Below are positions 8,046 to 13,776 of a stretch of DNA of 19,115 bases, piece after piece. Below the pieces are notes generated by a model. It was not told the DNA's origin, did no database searches, and saw nothing but the letters and a program-made list of their open reading frames with translations. The position numbers and the translations under genes are program-made. Position 1 is the first letter of the stretch, and the number at the start of each line of letters is the position of its first letter. This stretch comes from JBCBRD01 sp039819785 (GTDB lineage Bacteria; Pseudomonadota; Alphaproteobacteria; Rhizobiales; Hyphomicrobiaceae): NCBI GenBank assembly GCA_039819785.1, contig JBCBRH010000051.1, positions 1-19,115 on the forward strand, written 5' to 3'.

Positions 8046-8046
8046 A
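8000..8046 (+). promoter_or_regulatory. Possible alternating hairpins sequestering the dnaJ start (tentative)
   Basis: GTCCCA (8000-8005), loop AAGCC, TGGGAC (8011-8016) form a perfect 6-base stem. A second GTCCCA at 8041-8046 includes the A of the dnaJ ATG and adjoins the CAGG ribosome binding site. The same TGGGAC could pair with either copy, so the two structures exclude each other. One would cover the start codon. Only 6 base pairs support each, so chance is possible. Confidence 0.25.
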
Positions 8047-9218
8047 TGGCCAAGCGCGATTATTATGAAATTCTCGGCGTCGATCGTGATGCGGACGAGA
8101 AAGACCTGAAGTCCGCATTTCGCAAACGCGCGATGCAATACCACCCCGACCGAAATCCCGACGACAAAGAAGCTGAAGTCAAGTTCAAGGAACTGGGCGA
8201 AGCCTACGAGGCGCTGCGCGACCCGCAAAAGCGCGCCGCATACGATAGGTTCGGTCACGCAGCGTTCGAAGGCGGCATGGGCGGACAAGGCGGGCCAGGG
8301 GGCCCAGGTTTTGGACCCGACTTCGCAAGTTCGATGTCAGATATCTTCGATGACCTCTTTGGTGAATTCATGGGTGGCCGGCGTGCAGGCGGGCCAGGCG
8401 GCGCACAGCGCTCACGCGGCGGGCGCGAACGCGGTGCCGACCTTCGCTACAACATGGAGATCTCCCTCAAAGAGGCATTCGACGGCAAACAGGCCGAAAT
8501 CATGGTGCCCACCAGCGTGGGCTGCGAGACCTGTTCAGGCACCGGAGCAAAGCCAGGGTCCTCTCCCGTGACCTGCCAGACATGCGCGGGCATGGGCAAA
8601 GTCCGGGCAAGCCAGGGCTTCTTCACGATCGAGCGGACATGCCCGACCTGTATGGGCCGCGGTGAAAACATTGAGGATCCGTGCAAGAGCTGCAGCGGCA
8701 GTGGACGGATCACCAAGGAACGGACGTTGTCGGTCAACATTCCAGCGGGCGTGGAAGACGGCACGCGCATCAGGCTGGCCGGCGAAGGCGAAGCAGGCGT
8801 GCGCGGTGGTCCATCCGGCGACCTTTACATATTCCTGTCGATCCAGCCGCACACCTTTTTCCAACGTGACGGCGCGGATCTGTTCTGCCGCGTGCCCATT
8901 TCCATGACGACGGCAACACTGGGCGGGCAGGTTGAAGTCCCAACCGTCGAAGGCACGATTACGCGCGTCAAAGTCCCTGAAGGCACTGAAACCGGCAAGC
9001 AGTTCCGCCTCAAGGGCAAGGGTATGCCGGTCCTGCGCTCAAAAATCACCGGTGACATGTACATCCAGGTCGAGGTCGAAACGCCTAAGAACCTGACCAG
9101 CAAGCAACGCGAGTTGCTCAAGGAATTCGAAGAAGAAAGCCGTAAAGAGACCAACCCCGAAAGCCATGGGTTTTTCTCTCGGATGAAGGAATTCTTCGAT
9201 GGCAAATCAAACGCATAG
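8046..9218 (+). CDS. dnaJ: Chaperone protein DnaJ (Hsp40, class A)
   Basis: DnaJ delivers substrates to DnaK and stimulates its ATPase. The J-domain is at residues 1-72 with HPD at 33-35 and the usual YYEILGV start. A Gly/Phe-rich stretch follows (about 74-130). The zinc-binding domain has four C-x-x-C-x-G-x-G repeats: C160/C163, C177/C180, C199/C202 and C213/C216. The C-terminal substrate-binding and dimerisation domain contains VNIPAGVEDGTRIRLAGEGE and EVPTVEGTITRVKVPEGTE. At 390 residues it has the normal length. The ATG at 8046 is chosen because it starts MAKRDYYEILGV as in the family. An upstream in-frame TTG (8031) would add only five residues. Confidence 0.97.
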   Translation: MAKRDYYEILGVDRDADEKDLKSAFRKRAMQYHPDRNPDDKEAEVKFKELGEAYEALRDPQKRAAYDRFGHAAFEGGMGGQGGPGGPGFGPDFASSMSDIFDDLFGEFMGGRRAGGPGGAQRSRGGRERGADLRYNMEISLKEAFDGKQAEIMVPTSVGCETCSGTGAKPGSSPVTCQTCAGMGKVRASQGFFTIERTCPTCMGRGENIEDPCKSCSGSGRITKERTLSVNIPAGVEDGTRIRLAGEGEAGVRGGPSGDLYIFLSIQPHTFFQRDGADLFCRVPISMTTATLGGQVEVPTVEGTITRVKVPEGTETGKQFRLKGKGMPVLRSKITGDMYIQVEVETPKNLTSKQRELLKEFEEESRKETNPESHGFFSRMKEFFDGKSNA

Positions 9219-9297
9219 CCGCGCAATGAAACGATACTGATGCTGATCACCGAGTGCTGGAATGATCGTGTTGAGGGCTCTGACCGTAAACGTCCGG

Positions 9298-9335
9298 ACA
9301 AAAACAAATAAAATCGCCACCAGCAAAGATGGCGA
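9298..9335 (-). terminator. Hairpin with T-run in minus-strand orientation (tentative)
   Basis: Read on the minus strand, TCGCCA and TGGCGA (9335-9330 and 9319-9314) form a 6-base stem with a 10-base loop, followed by TTTTATTTGTTTTT. This has the shape of a Rho-independent terminator, yet no minus-strand gene lies upstream of it here. On the plus strand the hairpin ends two bases before the strong ribosome binding site of the cytochrome c gene and has no T-run. Its role is therefore unclear: it could block antisense transcription or affect translation. Confidence 0.3.
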
Positions 9336-9350
9336 CGGAGGACGCTTCTT

Positions 9351-9962
9351 ATGATTACCTCATCAAGACCATCAAATCCTGCCAGCCCACGGGTTGGACA
9401 GCATTTCGACCGACCCACACCGCCGCGCGGTGCAAGAGCGCTGCCCAGGCATCACGCCGACACCGTCATAAGCAAACGGCTCCAACTGGTTGGCCTCACA
9501 TGGCTTGCCATCACTGTCAGCATGATGATCTGGGCCCAAACAGCCCGTGCCGAGCCGGTCGCTACGCAAGACCCCCAGCCCAAACACCACGCAGCCCCAC
9601 CCGTTGCACCCGCGCACCTGACTGCGATGGAGCCGTTGGAGCTTGGCCGCAAGCTGGCAATGCAGCGTTGTTCAAACTGCCATGCGCTGAGCACTGAAGG
9701 AGAAAAATCCTTGGCCGCCCCGCTGACAGGCCTGTTCGGTCGCGTATCGGGGACAGCCGAAGGCTACGTCTTTTCGCCAAACCTGAAAAATCTGGCTATC
9801 GTCTGGTCGCCGCGCACGCTCAGCAACTGGCTCGCAACCACGACGTTCAAGACACCTGATATACGGATGCGTCACACCGGCATCCCTGATCCCCGGTCCC
9901 GTCAGGCCTTGGTCGCATATCTCGAAACTCTCGAAGGCAACCAGCCAAAAAAAGCTGAGTAG
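9351..9962 (+). CDS. Class I c-type cytochrome, membrane-targeted
   Basis: This is a mono-heme electron-transfer protein. The heme-attachment motif C-S-N-C-H is at residues 107-111 and a likely axial methionine is M173 in IRMRHTGIPDP. The spacing and the C-terminal helix (RSRQALVAYLETLE) fit a small class I (c2-like) cytochrome. A hydrophobic segment at about 46-62 ending in TARA-E fits a signal peptide or membrane anchor for the periplasm. It is preceded by about 43 polar residues rich in Pro, Arg and His, which is unusually long. The start at 9351 is favoured by GGAGG at 9337-9341, nine bases upstream. Redox partners are not indicated; neighbours are dnaJ and a flavin reductase. No specific gene name can be given. 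Confidence 0.87.
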   Translation: MITSSRPSNPASPRVGQHFDRPTPPRGARALPRHHADTVISKRLQLVGLTWLAITVSMMIWAQTARAEPVATQDPQPKHHAAPPVAPAHLTAMEPLELGRKLAMQRCSNCHALSTEGEKSLAAPLTGLFGRVSGTAEGYVFSPNLKNLAIVWSPRTLSNWLATTTFKTPDIRMRHTGIPDPRSRQALVAYLETLEGNQPKKAE

Positions 9963-10056
9963 GCGTCTGCGGATTTTTCGCCGCGCCGCAAAACGCAAAA
10001 TCTCCGGTCACTTCGACTCACGGCCGGGGGCTTAAACACTTGGATCACCTACCGCG

Positions 10057-10647
10057 ATGACCATCAAATTACTCTTTATGGCTGGCTCGGCCCGCGATGC
10101 GTCATTCAACAAGAAGCTGGCGCGCCTCGGGCACCGCATTGCCGACGCCAAGGGCATGCCATCGGCCTTCGCTGACCTCGCCGATTATCCCATGCCGCTT
10201 TACAATGGCGACGATGAAGCAAACGACGGCCCGCCAGAAAACGCACGTAAACTCAAAGCGTTGATGGCAATGCACGACGGCATCTTGATCACCTCGCCTG
10301 AGTACAACGCGTCCATCTCACCACTTTTGAAAAACGCACTCGACTGGGTCAGCCGGGTCCGGGACGGGAGCGATACGCCGCTTGATGTCTTCAAGACTCG
10401 TGTCTTCGCCTTAGGCTCCGCATCACCCGGCGGGATGGGCGGGTTGCGCGGCTTGATCGCGGTACGCACTGTTCTTGAAATGGGGCTTGGGGCCCTTGTT
10501 CTTCCAAACCAGTTTGCCGTTCCACGCGCGGCGGCAGGATTTGAAGATGATGGAACACTGAAAGACAAGGAAGCCGAAGGCCGCTACACGAGCCTGATTG
10601 AAGAACTCCATAACGCCGCGCGCATTCTTCATGGCACGGACGGCTGA
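10057..10647 (+). CDS. NADPH-dependent FMN reductase family protein (flavodoxin-like fold)
   Basis: This belongs to the family that includes ChrR/YieF-type quinone and chromate reductases. These are cytoplasmic FMN enzymes transferring electrons from NAD(P)H to quinones, azo dyes or metal ions. The FMN phosphate loop is MAGSARDASFNKKLA (residues 8-22). The family signature TSPEYNASISPLLKNALDWV is at 79-98. GSASPGGMGGLRG follows further on, probably lining the flavin site. At 196 residues it is the usual length for the family. No membrane segment is visible. The true substrate cannot be told from sequence. It follows the cytochrome c gene by 94 bases and precedes pyrF by 152 bases, so co-transcription is possible but not shown. 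Confidence 0.9.
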   Translation: MTIKLLFMAGSARDASFNKKLARLGHRIADAKGMPSAFADLADYPMPLYNGDDEANDGPPENARKLKALMAMHDGILITSPEYNASISPLLKNALDWVSRVRDGSDTPLDVFKTRVFALGSASPGGMGGLRGLIAVRTVLEMGLGALVLPNQFAVPRAAAGFEDDGTLKDKEAEGRYTSLIEELHNAARILHGTDG

Positions 10648-10799
10648 GCAGGCTTCTGCATCGTTCTAACGCTCACAAAAACCTGCCTTATTCGGTGAGA
10701 AATCACCCTGCGCTGATCCCATCGTGCTAACACCTCGCGCGATCAACCTCAGCCATACCCCAGCGCCGCCACAAGCCGCCGGGTCTACAGATTGCAGCC

Positions 10800-11513
10800 A
10801 TGACCGCCACAGATAAACTGATCGTCGCCCTCGACCGCTCAACGCGCGCCGAAGCTGAAGCACTCGTTGAAGTGCTCGGTCCCACCGTCACCTTCTACAA
10901 AGTTGGCCTTGAATTGCTTTTTGCGGACGGTATTGGACTGGCTGAAAAACTCAAGCAGGACGGCAAAAATGTCTTCCTGGACCTCAAATTTCTCGACATC
11001 GCCAACACCGTCGAACGCGCGGTCGCCCAGGCTGCAAGCCTTGGGTTCGATTATTTGACCATCCATGGCCATGACGCCAAGACGATGAAAGCAGCCGTCC
11101 GCGGCCGAGACCACGCCGGATCGCACACCAAACTGCTGGCCGTCACTGTCCTCACCAGCCTTGATGCCGACGATTTGAAACAGCAGCAAAGCCGGATGAC
11201 ACCGCCTGAACTTGTCATTCACCGTGCGAGCCTCGCGCACGACTGCGGTATCGACGGGGTTGTAGCATCTGGACAGGAAGCCAAAAGCATCCGGAACGCG
11301 ACCAACGAAGACTTTCTCATCGTCACGCCGGGTATCCGCCTGCCAACGGACGAGGCGGGTGACCAAGCCCGGGTTACGACACCGGCCGACGCCATCAAGG
11401 CCGGCGCAAACCACCTCGTGGTTGGCCGCCCGATCACAGGCGCAGATGACCCGGCCAAGGCAGCCAAAGCCTTCAACCTCGCAATCAACCAACAGGTTGA
11501 CGCGGCCAGCTGA
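10800..11513 (+). CDS. pyrF: Orotidine 5'-phosphate decarboxylase
   Basis: PyrF catalyses the last step of UMP synthesis, decarboxylating OMP, as a TIM-barrel dimer in the cytoplasm. The N-terminal LIVALDRST provides the first conserved Asp and YKVGLELL holds K34. The catalytic motif FLDLKFLDIANTV has D61, K63 and D66. Near the C-terminus VTPGIR and the phosphate-binding VVGRPIT (R210) complete the site. At 237 residues it is the normal length. The ATG at 10800 places the first conserved strand right at the N-terminus. It is followed after 88 bases by a DUF1330 gene and then trmD. The 152 bases before it contain only a small GGTGA-GAAA-TCACC hairpin (10695-10708). Confidence 0.97.
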   Translation: MTATDKLIVALDRSTRAEAEALVEVLGPTVTFYKVGLELLFADGIGLAEKLKQDGKNVFLDLKFLDIANTVERAVAQAASLGFDYLTIHGHDAKTMKAAVRGRDHAGSHTKLLAVTVLTSLDADDLKQQQSRMTPPELVIHRASLAHDCGIDGVVASGQEAKSIRNATNEDFLIVTPGIRLPTDEAGDQARVTTPADAIKAGANHLVVGRPITGADDPAKAAKAFNLAINQQVDAAS

Positions 11514-11601
11514 AGTGCGAAAACCGCTTGAGACGTCGCCGGTTCAACAAAATCCCACCCACTCACAGGGCCACTCTCAGTCCAAAAATAAAGGAAAGCC
11601 C

Positions 11602-11889
11602 GTGCCGAAAGGTTATGTTATTGCCCACGCCAAAGTCACCAATCCGGAGGCCTGGGCCAAGTACGCCGCCAAAACACAGGTTGCGCTCGACAAGTTCGGC
11701 GGTCAGCCCATCGTACGCGGCGGCCAGTGCGAAATCATTGAAGGGACCGGCACACAACGCAATGTGGTGCTTGAATTTCCCAGCTATGACGCAGCCGTCC
11801 AATACGCCAAGTCACCGGAATACGCCGAGGCCAAAAAGGAACGTGAAGGTGCTGGCACGATCGACATCACCGTCGTTGAAGGTGTCTAA
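11602..11889 (+). CDS. DUF1330 family protein
   Basis: This is a small (95-residue) protein of the DUF1330 family, a ferredoxin-like alpha/beta-barrel fold of unknown function. Conserved features are the start MPKGYVIAHAKVTNPEAW, the mid-section GGQPIVRGGQCEIIEG, and VVLEFPSYDAAVQYAKSPEY with a C-terminal ITVVEG. The start is GTG at 11602, chosen because it matches the family N-terminus and has AAGGAAAG a few bases upstream (11591-11598). The longer in-frame reading back to 11359 overlaps pyrF and is not used. It lies between pyrF (88 bases before) and trmD (33 bases after), so co-transcription is likely. A biochemical role cannot be inferred. Confidence 0.9.
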   Translation: MPKGYVIAHAKVTNPEAWAKYAAKTQVALDKFGGQPIVRGGQCEIIEGTGTQRNVVLEFPSYDAAVQYAKSPEYAEAKKEREGAGTIDITVVEGV

Positions 11890-11922
11890 GCTTTATCGCG
11901 CAGCCGGCGAAACCTGCACGCC

Positions 11923-12702
11923 ATGACGTCAGACACCTCAGCCGCACAACCCCGCGCGCATCCGCTGGAGCAAACGCCCTGGCGCACAATCGTCATCACA
12001 CTGTTTCCAGAATTGTTTCCAGGCCCGCTTGCAACATCCGTGGTGGGTCACGCCTTGGAGGTCGGTTCCTGGGAGCTCGACACGGTTTCAATCCGCGACC
12101 ATGGCCTGGGCCGCCACCGCACGGTGGACGACACCCCGGCCGGTGGTGGGGCTGGGATGGTCATGCGGGCAGACGTCCTGGGCGCAGCGATAGATGCCGC
12201 CCGGGCAAAGCAGCATGCTGACGCACCTGAACTGCCGCTGCTGATTATGTCGCCGCGAGGCAAACCATTCACCCAGGCCATGGCCACCGAACTGTCACAA
12301 GGGCCAGGTGCGATTTTGCTGGCCGGGCGCTTTGAGGGGATCGATGAACGCGTCATCAAAGCCCGCAACGCCATTGAAGTCTCGATCGGCGACTATGTCT
12401 TGTCCGGCGGCGAACTGGCCGCGTACGTCTTGATTGATGCATGTGTCCGCCTCCGCCCCGGCGTACTCGGTGCAGCAGAAAGCCTTACAAACGAAAGCTT
12501 TGAGGACGGACTTTTGGAGTATCCTCAGTACACCAGGCCACGCTCCTGGGAGGGCCACGAGATCCCAGACGTCCTGCTATCAGGCGACCATGCGAAGATA
12601 GAGCAATGGCGAAGCGAGCAGGCCCGCGCACTGACCAAAACCCGCCGGCCGGATCTGCCGACCGCCCCTGCCCCGACGAATAAACCGCCTCAGGCCAAAT
12701 AG
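11923..12702 (+). CDS. trmD: tRNA (guanine-N1)-methyltransferase TrmD
   Basis: TrmD methylates G37 of tRNAs at N1 using S-adenosylmethionine, preventing +1 frameshifts. It is a SPOUT (trefoil-knot) homodimer. Motifs seen: ITLFPELFPG at the N-terminus, DDTPAGGGAGMVMR (69-82), AGRFEGIDERV (134-144), IGDYVLSGGELAAYVLIDA (155-173) and LEYPQYTRP ... IPDVLLSGDHAKIEQWR (198-230). These cover the SAM site, the knot and the catalytic Asp region. At 259 residues it is slightly long, with an extra N-terminal stretch of about 20 residues and a Pro-rich tail. ATG 11923 is the only plausible start. rplS follows, as usual, but rpsP and rimM, which often precede trmD, are absent here. Confidence 0.97.
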   Translation: MTSDTSAAQPRAHPLEQTPWRTIVITLFPELFPGPLATSVVGHALEVGSWELDTVSIRDHGLGRHRTVDDTPAGGGAGMVMRADVLGAAIDAARAKQHADAPELPLLIMSPRGKPFTQAMATELSQGPGAILLAGRFEGIDERVIKARNAIEVSIGDYVLSGGELAAYVLIDACVRLRPGVLGAAESLTNESFEDGLLEYPQYTRPRSWEGHEIPDVLLSGDHAKIEQWRSEQARALTKTRRPDLPTAPAPTNKPPQAK

Positions 12703-12735
12703 GGGCCAGAAACCACACCTCGGTGGGCCCTTTCC
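12702..12735 (+). terminator. Weak terminator-like hairpin after trmD
   Basis: GGGC (12703-12706) can pair with GCCC (12727-12730), and inner CCAC with GTGG. A six-base bulge interrupts the stem, and only a short TTT follows. This could end or attenuate the trmD transcript before rplS, but the structure is imperfect. Confidence 0.25.
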
Positions 12736-12787
12736 CGCCAAAACAGGCTCGACATCAAGCCCGCGTTCCTGTAACGACTAGCACCCT

Positions 12788-12814
12788 CCCAAGATTTGGG
12801 TCCCGATAATCGGG
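12788..12814 (+). promoter_or_regulatory. Two adjacent perfect palindromes in the rplS leader
   Basis: CCCAA-GAT-TTGGG (12788-12800) and, one base later, CCCGAT-A-ATCGGG (12802-12814) are both perfect inverted repeats. The GGG of the first could also pair with the CCC of the second. They lie in the 293-base region between trmD and rplS, about 180 bases before the rplS start. They may be a DNA operator or an RNA element controlling rplS; the sequence alone does not decide. Confidence 0.3.
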
Positions 12815-12995
12815 CCGCATGAGCCGCGCCGGTCAGTAAGCCATGGCGTTCAGGCTCCTCTGCCATTGATGATAGACAGGAACCCCGCGGCGCAGGTCGG
12901 TGTAGGCCAAGCGGCGGAAGTGGGTTCACAGACATAAGAGGAACCGGCCTGATAAGCCCTGTAAACAAGGTGCAAGCGCGGTCGGCAAACGAACA

Positions 12996-13685
12996 ATGAA
13001 CATCATCGAACAGATCGAAGCAGAACAGATGCGCGCCATTTCAGCAAAACGCGGCATCCCCGAATTTTCCCCTGGTGACACAGTTCGCGTGTCCGTTCGC
13101 GTCGTCGAAGGCAAGACAACCCGGAACCAGGCCTACGAAGGCGTTGTGATTGCGCGTTCAGGCGGCGGCTTGAACCAGAACTTCACGGTCCGCAAGATTT
13201 CGTACGGCGAAGGCGTCGAACGTGTGTTCCCCGTCTACTCGCCATTCATCACAGAGATCGAAGTTGTCCGCCGCGGCCGTGTTCGCCGGGCCAAACTCTA
13301 CTATCTCCGTGGTCGCCGCGGTCGCTCAGCCCGTATCCCAGAGCGGACAGATGCTCGTGCACGCCGGTTGAACGCAGCCTGGAAAGGCTTCAAGAAACAA
13401 AAGGGTCAGCCAGAGGATCTCACACAGATCACCGGCATCACCGCCGAGCTGGCCGCGCGTCTGAAGCAGCTGAATTGCGTCAAGCTTGATCAGGTCGCGA
13501 ACTTCTCCGATGACGACATCGCGAACGTCGATGATTTCTTGAACCTCGACGGTCAGATCGAAAAGCAGGATTGGCAGGGCCAGGCCCAGCGCATCATCGC
13601 CGATGCCGCAGCAGCCGATGCCGCTGCTGAAGCCGAAGCGGAAGCGGCAAAAGCTGCCGAAGCGGATGGCGAAGCAGCGTCCTGA
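12996..13685 (+). CDS. rplS: Ribosomal protein L19 (bL19) with C-terminal helix-hairpin-helix-like extension
   Basis: L19 is a 50S protein at the 30S-50S interface. Residues 1-115 are standard: MNIIEQIEAEQ, FSPGDTVRVSVRVVEGKTTR, YEGVVIARSGGG, FTVRKISYGEGVERVFP and RVRRAKLYYLRGRRGRSARI. The protein continues to 229 residues instead of about 115-135. Residues 138-201 read QPEDLTQITGITAELAARL ... QVANFSDDDIANVDDFLNL ... QDWQGQAQRI. This resembles the helix-hairpin-helix domain found at the end of alphaproteobacterial L21. The last 28 residues are Ala/Glu-rich and probably disordered. No strong ribosome binding site is seen before ATG 12996. It is the last gene of the plus-strand series and ends at a strong terminator. 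Confidence 0.96.
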   Translation: MNIIEQIEAEQMRAISAKRGIPEFSPGDTVRVSVRVVEGKTTRNQAYEGVVIARSGGGLNQNFTVRKISYGEGVERVFPVYSPFITEIEVVRRGRVRRAKLYYLRGRRGRSARIPERTDARARRLNAAWKGFKKQKGQPEDLTQITGITAELAARLKQLNCVKLDQVANFSDDDIANVDDFLNLDGQIEKQDWQGQAQRIIADAAAADAAAEAEAEAAKAAEADGEAAS

Positions 13686-13721
13686 TCACCGCTGCCGAAC
13701 AAGTTGGAATTATATGAAAAA

Positions 13722-13747
13722 GGCCCGGTATGAACCGGGCCTTTTTT
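13722..13747 (+). terminator. Strong Rho-independent terminator, bidirectional
   Basis: GGCCCGGT (13722-13729), loop ATGA, ACCGGGCC (13734-13741) and then TTTTTT form a perfect 8-base GC-rich stem with a T-run. Read on the minus strand it is followed by TTTTT as well. It therefore serves both rplS and the convergent OmpA-domain gene that ends at 13777. Confidence 0.93.
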
Positions 13748-13776
13748 ATTTCATTCAGATGGTGTCGCACATTCGA

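Noticed and set aside
7787..8068. 93-codon plus-strand frame between dnaK and dnaJ
   Set aside because: No ribosome binding site, no recognisable motif, and it runs past the dnaJ start in another frame.
10704..10730. Second CIRCE-like site ending in GTGCTAA upstream of pyrF
   Set aside because: The left half shows no resemblance to TTAGCACTC and the gene has no link to HrcA.
11359..11601. Long N-terminal extension of the DUF1330 gene
   Set aside because: It overlaps the 3' end of pyrF, is unlike the family, and a good GTG start with a ribosome binding site exists at 11602.
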